A DNA stretch of 5,396 nucleotides from Cellvibrionales bacterium UBA4495 (lineage in GTDB: Bacteria > Pseudomonadota > Gammaproteobacteria > Pseudomonadales > Porticoccaceae). The notes beneath the pieces were generated by a model, which had not been told where the DNA came from, did no database searches, and saw only the letters and a list, made by a program, of their open reading frames with translations. The position numbers and the translations under genes were made by a program. Where the stretch lies: assembly GCA_002388905.1 (NCBI GenBank), contig DGNJ01000058.1:1-5396 (forward strand). Reading direction: 5' to 3'. Shown here piece after piece: positions 1 through 5,396 of the stretch. Each line of letters begins with the position of its first letter. Position 1 is the first letter of the stretch.

Positions 1-65
1 CGCTCCCACACCGGTAGCTGCCACCGGGGCAAACCCTTCCCTGTGGGAGCGGTCCTCGACCGCGA
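1..65. repeat. Composite REP-like palindrome, copy 1 (left edge cut)
   Basis: This is the right-hand part of a composite element that recurs at 94-173 and 5320-5396. Positions 1-10 are the inner end of the left REP (CGCTCCCACA). Positions 11-41 are the spacer, and 42-65 are the right REP, which starts TGTGGGAGCG and ends in a hairpin GCGGTC-ctc-GACCGC. Within the spacer, CCGGT and ACCGG can pair as a small inner hairpin. About 14 bases of the left REP lie outside the window. REP pairs of this type are non-coding and are usually mobilised by RAYT (REP-associated tyrosine) transposases; none is encoded here. Confidence 0.85.
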
Positions 66-93
66 TAAACCACCGGGTCTCAAAGCGTGTTCC

Positions 94-173
94 TCGCGAT
101 CTAGGATCGCTCCCACACCGGTAGCTGCCGCCGGGGAAACCCTCCTCCCTGTGGGAGCGGTCCCCGACCGCGA
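94..173. repeat. Composite REP-like palindrome, copy 2 (complete, BIME-like)
   Basis: This is the only complete copy, 80 bp long. The left REP (94-117, minus orientation) holds the hairpin GCGATC-tag-GATCGC. The right REP (150-173, plus orientation) holds GCGGTC-ccc-GACCGC. Both share the head TGTGGGAGCG, so the two heads face each other across a 32-base spacer. A GGAG tetranucleotide precedes the hairpin in each arm, as remembered for RAYT-associated REPs. The copy lies 68 bp beyond the prsT stop codon. No ordinary terminator is visible there, so this palindrome may shape or protect the 3' end of the prsT transcript; that role is inference. Confidence 0.88.
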
Positions 174-241
174 TGGACCGCCCTGACAATAACTCCATAG
201 GCAGGGGTGAACCACACTTGGGCTTCAAGCCACCATGCTAT

Positions 242-3100
242 TTATAGCTGTCCCGACATTTTGCCTTCGACGGTCGACAAAAGGCGCTTTGCCTTGTCAT
301 GGTGATCGCTGCCTTTGCCGTCATTTAATATGCTTAAGAGGGCGGTTCTGGCCTTCGCCAACTGGTTTTTCTCGAAATAGGCGTAGGCCAGGTGATATCG
401 AATTTCCGGATTATTGGGAGCCTGGTGGACGGCCAACTCCAGGATGTTCAGGGCTGATTCGGTTTCGCCGGCCTGAAGCAGCACCCAGCCATACGTATCC
501 ATAATTTCCGGTCTGTCCCGGTTATTGAGATACGCTTTCCTGGCGTATTTTTTGGCGGTATCGATATCGGTTTCCAGGTAGAGCAAGGCAAGATTGTTGG
601 CGATTAGCGGGTTGTCGGGAAAGTCCGTCGCCGACTCTTCGTAGAGTTGGATCGCTTTATCGGTATGTCCAAGCGCCTGATGGGCTGTGGCCAAATGCAG
701 TTTAAACCGGCTGTCTCCGGGGAACGAAGCCAGGTAGTCGGAGAGCACGGCCACTGATTTTTCAGCATGCCCGGTTTTCTGGTAAAGCATTGCCAGCCGC
801 TCGGTAAGAAATCTCGTTTTCTCCTTCCCGTAAGCGGTCTCGAAAAATGCCAGGGCCTTTTCCGGCATGCCCCGGGACAGGTAGAACTCGCCCTTCAGTT
901 GCGGTGCGATATATTGTCCGGGCAGTGCTTTTTCCGTGTAATCGATGAAATCTTCCGCTTCCTGCTGGCGGCCGGTCTGGAGTAAGAGGTTGAACTTTGT
1001 GATCAGCAGCGGGATATAATCCGGCGCGTAGACCAGTGCCTCGTTGGTCATTTTGAGCGCCACCTGTGGATTTTCGGGTATCTCCTTGTGAATCAACTGC
1101 AGGCGGATATCGATCCTTTCCGGGCGAAGCACCAGAAGCTGATTCATAAAGCTCTCTGCCTTGGCGGTGTTTCCCTGCGCCTGATGGAGCCTTATCAACA
1201 AATCCAGTGGCCCGGGGTTGTCCGGATGCGCCTGGTGGAAACGCAGTAACAGGTAGGAGGCTTTATCATAGTTTTTGTTATCGAGATAATATTCACCCAG
1301 TCGCTGAACCGGTTCGAAGGCGGCCGGATTCACCGATCTCGCCTTTTCCAGCAATGTCAGAAACTCCCCCGCATCGCCCCTGGCAAGATTCAGCTCCGCG
1401 AGTTCGATCAATGCCCGCATATGCCCGGGATCACGGCTTAGGACTTTGCGGTATAACGCCTCGGCTTGATCATCCTGTTGTGCATTGCGATGGAATTTTG
1501 CGCGAGCCATCAGCGCGGGAATAAAGTCGCCGTCCATGGCCAGCGTTTCTTCAAGGCTCTTTGTAGCTGCCTGGAAATTGCCCAGGGAGTTGAAGGCGAC
1601 AGCCTTGATGAAGTGCAACTCCGCACTGTCGGGGAATTGCGCCAGCCCCCTTTCGATGGCATTGAACGCTCTTTCGAAGTCGGAGGCCTTGATGTAAGTA
1701 AGTGCCATTAACTGGATGTTGGTCTTCGAAAGGGCGCGCTTTTCATTTTCAATGGCATTGTAATATTGAACGGCGGTTTCAATATCATCATTGACCAACG
1801 CAACTGTGGCGTTTCTTTCCTTCATGCCCAGATTGTCGGGGTCCAGTTCCAGGGCCCGGCGAAAGTAGGGCAAAGCCTGGTCGTAGTCGCCATTTTTCAG
1901 GTAGGCCTGCCCGAGAAGATCAAGAATGGTTGCCGAAACAGTACCGGAATTTTCTGTATAGGATCCCAGTAGATCGATGGCCGATCTGAAGTCATTCAGG
2001 TGGAAATAGGTGGCGGTTAACATCAGGGTGATGGTCTGGTTGTTCCCGTTTGCGGCCAGGTATCGGTTGAGGTAGTGATGGGCGGCTTCGTACTGCTGTA
2101 AAGCGAAATTGGCCGTGCCGGCGGCCAGGTGGCCCAGGTCCTGGTCAGGCAATACCTTAAGGACCTTTTCGGCGGCATCGAGTGCGTCCTGATAGTTGTT
2201 TTGCTCCATATAAAGCCGCGACAGAAGGAAATTGGCATTGGGCTGGAACTCGTGCTTGTCGAGAATCTTATTGACGTCGGTCATCGCCTGGCCGTAATTG
2301 CCAAGTCGGAAATGAAATTCCGCGCGGGCCAGCCGGGCGCGCAGGTTTTCCGGCGACTGGTCGAGTAGTTCGTCGAGAACGGAAATGGCCTCTTGCAGGT
2401 TGCCCTTGATGGACAATGCCTGGGCGCGGGTCAATTTTGCTTCTTCGTCTTCAGGTATCGACGCGAGGGCCTTGTCGGAATAATCAAGGCTCAGGTCCAG
2501 TTGCTGATCGAGAATGGCGAGCTTGGCCATACCGACATTGGCGAAGGAATTTTCAGCGTATTCCAGCGCTCTGGTAAAGCTGTCGCGGGCCTCCTGCTTG
2601 TTGCCCAAACCAAGATGGGCATGACCGACCAGTGCCAGGGCATCGCTTTTCAGAACCGGGGATTCGAATTCATCAGGCTGCACCAGGTTCAGGACAGTAT
2701 CGTTACTGCCAGTTTTCAGGTAGCTCCGGCCGAGGGTGGGAATAATCCTGGCGGGATCAACCCCCAGATCAAGGGCTCTTTTCAGTTCTTTCGCGGCCTG
2801 TTCAAACTGCCCCTTTTCGAAAAGCAGCTTGCCAAGCAGGTAACGGCCCTCGGCGTGGTCGGGTTGTTTCTGCAAAAGGTTTTTCAATGTGATGATGGCG
2901 CTGTTGGTCTCGCCTTCAGCCTTATATTCCCTGGCTTTGGCGTAATCCTCGTCCATCAGTGCCATGCCCTGTATCGGCAACAGGGCAATGATGCCGGCCA
3001 GAAGCAAAGCCGGGATCAGTCGCGTTAAGCTCGGGTCAGGGGAAGAGTGGCAATAATAAATTTGGCGTGTTTTTTTATCAGACATGCTTTTATCAGACAT
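242..3100 (-). CDS. prsT: PEP-CTERM system TPR-repeat protein PrsT-like
   Basis: This 952-residue exported protein is built almost wholly of tetratricopeptide repeats, from about residue 50 to 930, roughly 25 repeat lengths. Length and layout fit PrsT, a TPR protein found with the XrtA exosortase and polysaccharide genes; its exact role is unknown, probably scaffolding in the envelope. The C-terminal part (from about residue 868, DTYGWVLLQAG then PEIRYHLAYAYF) is typical of the family. ATG at 3100 is chosen because AGGAA lies 7 bases upstream. A TTG at 3190 would add 30 residues that bury the signal peptide. The N terminus has a long polar stretch, then a hydrophobic core at about residues 28-46 and a likely cleavage after GMA. 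PrsT is usually called a lipoprotein, but no Cys follows the core; the only Cys (residue 17) lies before it. It is divergent from a PAP-CTERM gene. A generic TPR protein is the alternative. Confidence 0.83.
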   Translation of the reverse strand: MSDKSMSDKKTRQIYYCHSSPDPSLTRLIPALLLAGIIALLPIQGMALMDEDYAKAREYKAEGETNSAIITLKNLLQKQPDHAEGRYLLGKLLFEKGQFEQAAKELKRALDLGVDPARIIPTLGRSYLKTGSNDTVLNLVQPDEFESPVLKSDALALVGHAHLGLGNKQEARDSFTRALEYAENSFANVGMAKLAILDQQLDLSLDYSDKALASIPEDEEAKLTRAQALSIKGNLQEAISVLDELLDQSPENLRARLARAEFHFRLGNYGQAMTDVNKILDKHEFQPNANFLLSRLYMEQNNYQDALDAAEKVLKVLPDQDLGHLAAGTANFALQQYEAAHHYLNRYLAANGNNQTITLMLTATYFHLNDFRSAIDLLGSYTENSGTVSATILDLLGQAYLKNGDYDQALPYFRRALELDPDNLGMKERNATVALVNDDIETAVQYYNAIENEKRALSKTNIQLMALTYIKASDFERAFNAIERGLAQFPDSAELHFIKAVAFNSLGNFQAATKSLEETLAMDGDFIPALMARAKFHRNAQQDDQAEALYRKVLSRDPGHMRALIELAELNLARGDAGEFLTLLEKARSVNPAAFEPVQRLGEYYLDNKNYDKASYLLLRFHQAHPDNPGPLDLLIRLHQAQGNTAKAESFMNQLLVLRPERIDIRLQLIHKEIPENPQVALKMTNEALVYAPDYIPLLITKFNLLLQTGRQQEAEDFIDYTEKALPGQYIAPQLKGEFYLSRGMPEKALAFFETAYGKEKTRFLTERLAMLYQKTGHAEKSVAVLSDYLASFPGDSRFKLHLATAHQALGHTDKAIQLYEESATDFPDNPLIANNLALLYLETDIDTAKKYARKAYLNNRDRPEIMDTYGWVLLQAGETESALNILELAVHQAPNNPEIRYHLAYAYFEKNQLAKARTALLSILNDGKGSDHHDKAKRLLSTVEGKMSGQL
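3073..3100 (-). repeat. Tandem microduplication of the prsT start region
   Basis: On the minus strand the 13-mer ATGTCTGATAAAA occurs twice with a 15-base period, at 3100-3088 and 3085-3073. The protein therefore begins MSDKS-MSDKK and has two in-frame ATG codons five codons apart. Only the first has a good ribosome binding site. Confidence 0.95.
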
Positions 3101-3107
3101 GGCCCGG

Positions 3108-3112
3108 TTCCT
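3108..3112 (-). promoter_or_regulatory. Ribosome binding site deciding the prsT start
   Basis: AGGAA read on the minus strand, with a 7-base spacer to the ATG at 3100. Neither the second ATG (3085) nor the upstream TTG (3190) has a comparable site, so it fixes the start. Confidence 0.75.
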
Positions 3113-3202
3113 GTCAGTTATCCCTGGATAGGCATCGTTCCCTGTATATAACAAGGAAATGACAAATGCTAGTTTAGATTCTTCGAACAATCAGCAGGCG
3201 TC

Positions 3203-3245
3203 AAAATATTTTACAGAAGTTTTCGACGTGGCAATTTTTAAAAAT
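3203..3245. promoter_or_regulatory. AT-rich palindromes in the divergent promoter region
   Basis: Two perfect short palindromes lie upstream of the -24/-12 element: AAAATATTTT (3203-3212) and ATTTTTAAAAAT (3234-3245). They sit where an enhancer-binding protein or a bending protein such as IHF could act on a sigma-54 promoter. Neither matches an operator I can name and no good IHF consensus is present. Such palindromes also arise by chance in AT-rich DNA, so this is a candidate region only. Confidence 0.3.
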
Positions 3246-3278
3246 GTAATAGCATGAAATTAAAGAAATTTTTTTATT

Positions 3279-3294
3279 TGGCATGGGCTATGCA
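3279..3294 (+). promoter_or_regulatory. Candidate sigma-54 (RpoN) -24/-12 promoter
   Basis: TGGCAT-GGGCT-ATGCA matches the TGGCAC-N5-TTGCA consensus at all but two defined positions. It keeps the invariant GG (3280-3281) and GC (3292-3293) exactly 10 bases apart. It is preceded by an AT-rich tract and predicts transcription from about 3305, giving a leader of about 80 bases before the PAP-CTERM gene. RpoN with the PrsR activator is known to drive PEP-CTERM genes in other proteobacteria, which supports the call. Confidence 0.65.
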
Positions 3295-3314
3295 ACTTTT
3301 TTAAGGCTCAAGTG

Positions 3315-3348
3315 TTCAGGCTTTCAGGGACTGTATGCATTACCTGAA
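3315..3348 (+). other. Leader repeats with mutually exclusive hairpins
   Basis: TTCAGG occurs twice (3315-3320 and 3323-3328) and its complement CCTGAA once (3343-3348), so either left copy could pair with the single right arm. The stem is only 6 bp with a long loop. It lies just downstream of the predicted transcription start. No known riboswitch is recognised. Confidence 0.25.
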
Positions 3349-3372
3349 TGAATCAGTAAAACAGGAATAGTT

Positions 3373-3378
3373 AGAGGA
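3373..3378 (+). promoter_or_regulatory. Ribosome binding site deciding the PAP-CTERM gene start
   Basis: AGAGGA with an 8-base spacer to the ATG at 3387. The site overlaps the alternative ATG at 3378, so the downstream ATG is favoured. The upstream ATG could only use the weaker AGGAA at 3363-3367, 10 bases away. Confidence 0.65.
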
Positions 3379-3386
3379 TGACAGCC

Positions 3387-4370
3387 ATGTTTACAAAGTT
3401 CTTGCGCAATTTGGCATTGGGGTCGGTCCTTGGGTCGTGTGTATTTGCGGTCCATGCAACGGATTTGACGTTTTTTGAAACACAAAGGGATACCGACTGG
3501 ACAAGCACCGGGGTTAGCGGTGTCTCTGGACGTAACAATTCCGGTGACGGCACTGCCGATATCTCACTGACGGGCACTTCGGGTACCATTACCCAGGCCT
3601 ATCTTTACTGGCACGGCCCGTCGAATGACTCGAATAGTCCGGAAACGGTCAATAGCGATATCAACTTTGCCGGCACGGATATCTCCGGCGATTTTCTGGG
3701 GATATCCAGTGACAACTGCTGGGGTTTCGCCAACAGTGTCGCCTACCGGGCGGACGTAACCTCCCTGGTGAGTGGCGACGGTACATACACCGTCACGGAT
3801 TATCTCACTAGCAGTTCCACTGCCGACACCAATGGGTTCTCACTGGTTGTTTTCTTCGACGATGGTGACGACACCAATAACCGAGACGTGGTGATGTTCG
3901 ATGGCAACGATTCGAACATCAGCAACCCGTTTGATGCCAACGGCTGGAATATCCTGCTGGAAGATATCAACTACGCATCCGGCGATGCCGATATGGAGCT
4001 TCATGTGGCGGATGGGCAAAGCTTCAGCGACGATGCCCTGGTGGTCAATTCCACCACCATCGAGCCCGCCGGCGCCGTCTTCCAGGGGGATACGCTGCCC
4101 ATCGACGGTACAGCGAGCAGCGGCGGTTTGTGGGATATTCGCGATTTCGACGTGACCAGTCTGCTGTCACCCGGGCTCAATGATCTGCAATTAACCACTG
4201 GTCAGTCAAGTGACTGCCTTGCCTGTGTGCTTATCGCCATTGATCTCCCGGCAGGTGCCGCGCCTCCGGACCCGGATGATCCGCCCACAGGAGTCCCGGC
4301 TCCGGCATCGGCATTCCTGCTGTTGTCAGGGCTTGCACTACTGGGTCGGCAGCTCAGGAAACGGGCATAA
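3387..4370 (+). CDS. Secreted protein with PEP-CTERM-type (PAP variant) sorting signal
   Basis: This 327-residue protein is probably a substrate of an exosortase. An N-terminal Sec signal (MFTKFLRN, then a hydrophobic core) likely ends after VHA at residue 24. The body is acidic and Ser/Thr/Asp-rich, and looks like all-beta secreted domains related to DUF3344: QAYLYW (70-75), AYRADVTSLV (119-128) then GTYTVTDY, and GFSLVVFFDDGDD (150-162). This family link is from pattern memory. A Pro/Asp linker (293-302) leads to the C-terminal signal (303-327): VPAPAS, a hydrophobic stretch FLLLSGLALLG, then RQLRKRA. The canonical Glu of VPEP is Ala, a known variant. Three Cys remain in the mature protein, two as CLAC (277-280). 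ATG 3387 is preferred over 3378 for its ribosome binding site; the choice changes three residues. A sigma-54-like promoter lies upstream and a hairpin terminator downstream. It is likely surface or matrix material. Confidence 0.85.
   Translation: MFTKFLRNLALGSVLGSCVFAVHATDLTFFETQRDTDWTSTGVSGVSGRNNSGDGTADISLTGTSGTITQAYLYWHGPSNDSNSPETVNSDINFAGTDISGDFLGISSDNCWGFANSVAYRADVTSLVSGDGTYTVTDYLTSSSTADTNGFSLVVFFDDGDDTNNRDVVMFDGNDSNISNPFDANGWNILLEDINYASGDADMELHVADGQSFSDDALVVNSTTIEPAGAVFQGDTLPIDGTASSGGLWDIRDFDVTSLLSPGLNDLQLTTGQSSDCLACVLIAIDLPAGAAPPDPDDPPTGVPAPASAFLLLSGLALLGRQLRKRA
4293..4367 (+). other. PEP-CTERM-like sorting signal (PAP variant)
   Basis: The last 25 codons of the gene show the tripartite layout: Pro motif VPAP, one hydrophobic span of about 15 residues, and a basic end (R-Q-L-R-K-R). 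Exosortases cleave near the Pro motif. No exosortase gene is in the window. Confidence 0.8.
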
Positions 4371-4380
4371 CACCGGAGAC

Positions 4381-4396
4381 TACCCCTGACGGGGTA
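4381..4396 (+). other. Small hairpin after the PAP-CTERM gene
   Basis: TACCCC-TGAC-GGGGTA forms a perfect 6-bp stem with a 4-base loop, 10 bases after the stop codon and just before the larger terminator. It lacks its own T run, so it is probably a 3' stabilising or auxiliary structure. Confidence 0.45.
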
Positions 4397-4411
4397 TGTG
4401 AGCAGCCTAAA

Positions 4412-4444
4412 AAACCGGGCAAGAATCCAGTTCTTGCCCGGTTT
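4412..4444 (+). terminator. Rho-independent-type terminator, possibly bidirectional
   Basis: A perfect 14-bp inverted repeat, AAACCGGGCAAGAA / TTCTTGCCCGGTTT, surrounds the loop TCCAG. The GC core is followed by TTTGTCCTT, a modest T tract. On the other strand the A run at 4409-4414 supplies a T tract, so it could act in both directions. It ends the PAP-CTERM transcript and separates it from the gene at 4530. Confidence 0.8.
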
Positions 4445-4513
4445 GTCCTTGAGAATAAAGATATTGCCCTGTCCGGTCTTTGTGGGCGATGATCACCATG
4501 AGTGGTATTAACA

Positions 4514-4519
4514 GGGGAG
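4514..4519 (+). promoter_or_regulatory. Ribosome binding site supporting the GTG start
   Basis: GGGGAG lies 10 bases before the GTG at 4530, a slightly long spacing. No other start codon in this frame gives a signal peptide. Confidence 0.55.
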
Positions 4520-4529
4520 TTTTTTTCCG

Positions 4530-5216
4530 GTGCCTCGATTTATTACATCGAATCTCTCGATTTTATTCCTGTGCCTCCTTTGGCTCACCCCGGCTGCGGC
4601 GCTGGAAGGCGGCGGTAATTATTTCGGCTCTACCGCTGAACTCAGTGGCTGGATACAAAACTATTACCGGAATCCCGATCCCGGGCATTTGCCGGATGCG
4701 GTGGAAGTACTGGTAAACGATCCCAGGGCCATGAGCCAGGTCTGGCGGCTGGACTCCCAGATTGATTTTCTGGCCGCGGCATCGGACGGCTCCATTCCCG
4801 GTGTTGACGAACGTCTTAAATCCGGTGACTTGTCCGCCTCCCAGAGGCTTTTTCTCGAAAAACTGGCCTACGCAAATGAAAATTATTCTGCCCTGAAACC
4901 CCGGGATCCCAACGACATAGACAGGCTCTGGGGACGTTTTTTCGCCACCGGGGATACCTCGCACCTGGCTGCGATACTTGGGGTACTTGATTATTCGGAA
5001 GACGAAATCGACCTGGATTCCAAGTTCTGGCGCTTCCAGGATATAAAGGATACCGCCGTGGCGCTGGAGATGGTCCAGAAATCCGCCATCTGGTCCCTGA
5101 GTGCCAATGCCAAGAAGCATCCCCGTGTAAAGGAATTTTTACAAAATGCCCTGGTTTCCGGCAAAGTCTCTCCCTCTGCTCGCCAGACGGTACAGATGAT
5201 ACTCGACAATACCTGA
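4530..5216 (+). CDS. Secreted protein of unknown function (YYxNPxP / LWGxFFATGD motifs)
   Basis: This 228-residue protein has a clear Sec signal peptide: hydrophobic core at residues 9-19 and cleavage likely after PAAA (24). A Cys sits inside the core but not in a lipobox. The start is GTG, preceded by GGGGAG with a 10-base spacer; the first internal Met (residue 68) would lose the signal peptide. The mature part looks mostly helical. Motifs are WIQNYYRNPDP (41-51), DIDRLWGRFFATGD (129-142) and AIWSLSANAKKHPRV (186-200). I remember the same motif set (YY-NP-P, LWG-FFATGD, W-S-NA--HP-V) in other uncharacterised proteobacterial proteins, so this is probably a real conserved family, but I know no function for it. 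No catalytic motif, membrane anchor or PEP-CTERM tail is seen. It lies 159 bases after the PAP-CTERM gene, beyond a terminator, and is probably transcribed separately; no convincing promoter was found. Confidence 0.8.
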   Translation: MPRFITSNLSILFLCLLWLTPAAALEGGGNYFGSTAELSGWIQNYYRNPDPGHLPDAVEVLVNDPRAMSQVWRLDSQIDFLAAASDGSIPGVDERLKSGDLSASQRLFLEKLAYANENYSALKPRDPNDIDRLWGRFFATGDTSHLAAILGVLDYSEDEIDLDSKFWRFQDIKDTAVALEMVQKSAIWSLSANAKKHPRVKEFLQNALVSGKVSPSARQTVQMILDNT

Positions 5217-5273
5217 TTTTTTGTCTTTTGTTTGCTTTATACACCTACGCCTGATCTGACCCGGCATTGATCT

Positions 5274-5289
5274 GCGGGCGTGGGCCCGC
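5274..5289. other. GC-rich hairpin between the last gene and the repeat
   Basis: GCGGGC-GTGG-GCCCGC is a perfect 6-bp stem with a 4-base loop, 57 bases after the stop codon at 5216. No T tract follows; the T-rich stretch (5217-5238) lies before it. It is therefore a weak terminator candidate at best. Confidence 0.35.
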
Positions 5290-5319
5290 TCGATTGGAGG
5301 CCGAGGGGTATCTCATCCC

Positions 5320-5396
5320 TCGCGATCGGGGATCGCTCCCACACCGGTAGCTGCCGCCGGGGCAAACCCTCCCTTGTGGGAGCGGTCCCCGACCGC
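5320..5396. repeat. Composite REP-like palindrome, copy 3 (right edge cut)
   Basis: This copy has the same orientation as those at 1-65 and 94-173. The left REP (5320-5343) carries the hairpin GCGATC-ggg-GATCGC. The spacer (5344-5374) keeps CCGGT-AGCTGCC-GCCGG. The right REP (5375 onward) carries GCGGTC-ccc-GACCGC and is cut by the window end two bases short of the 24-base unit. Loop bases differ from copy 2 while the stems are unchanged. Confidence 0.87.

Noticed and set aside
1..173. CRISPR array at the left edge
   Set aside because: The units are long composite palindromes with a conserved internal spacer and recur singly at the other end; there are no short repeats with unique spacers.
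2393..3028. 211-codon open frame on the plus strand inside prsT
   Set aside because: It is wholly antisense to a well-supported TPR gene and its product resembles no family; long shadow frames are common opposite such genes.
3145..3150. TATATA as a sigma-70 -10 box for prsT
   Set aside because: No acceptable -35 hexamer lies 16-18 bases upstream on the minus strand; TTGTCA is too close, so no promoter is called.
3101..3190. Upstream TTG start for prsT adding 30 residues
   Set aside because: It has no ribosome binding site, places about 57 residues before the hydrophobic core, and an ATG with a good AGGAA site exists at 3100.
3229..3243. TGGCAATTTTTAAAAA as a second sigma-54 element
   Set aside because: GG is present but the base pair 10 positions on is AA, not the invariant GC.
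4480..4716. Overlapping frame starting before the last gene
   Set aside because: It translates through the ribosome binding site and overlaps the better-supported GTG gene in another frame, with no recognisable product.
4563..5120. 185-codon open frame on the minus strand opposite the last gene
   Set aside because: The plus-strand frame has a signal peptide, ribosome binding site and family-like motifs; the antisense product has none.

Overview
The window looks like chromosomal DNA of a Gram-negative proteobacterium, most likely a gammaproteobacterium of moderate GC. The evidence is a TPR protein of the PEP-CTERM/exosortase system, a surface protein with a PEP-CTERM-type sorting tail, a candidate sigma-54 promoter, and REP-like extragenic palindromes of the kind common in gammaproteobacteria. 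The genus cannot be fixed from the sequence.

Layout. Positions 1-173 hold two copies of a composite palindromic repeat, each made of two inverted REP-like hairpins around a spacer. The first copy is cut by the window edge. Positions 174-241 hold nothing I recognise. A long TPR gene, prsT-like, runs on the minus strand from 3100 to 242. A 286-bp divergent intergenic region (3101-3386) carries the prsT ribosome binding site, AT-rich palindromes and a good -24/-12 (sigma-54) element facing right. A gene for a secreted protein with a C-terminal PAP variant of the PEP-CTERM signal follows at 3387-4370 (+), then a strong hairpin terminator. A separate small gene at 4530-5216 (+), with a GTG start, encodes a secreted protein of unknown function. 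Positions 5217-5319 are T-rich and then carry a small GC hairpin. The window ends in a third copy of the composite repeat (5320-5396), in the same orientation as the first two.

How the genes may work together. PrsT is a TPR component found in genomes with the XrtA/EpsH exosortase, which acts on PEP-CTERM proteins and is linked to exopolysaccharide and floc or biofilm formation. The divergent neighbour is a plausible substrate of that pathway. Its sigma-54-like promoter fits what is known of PEP-CTERM regulons, where the PrsK/PrsR two-component system works with RpoN. No exosortase, PrsK, PrsR or polysaccharide gene is in the window, so the link to the sorting machinery is inferred. Nothing here proves a wholly new system. 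The best leads are the sigma-54/PAP-CTERM/prsT divergent pair, the apparent absence of a lipobox in PrsT, the covarying hairpins of the repeats, and the uncharacterised secreted protein.
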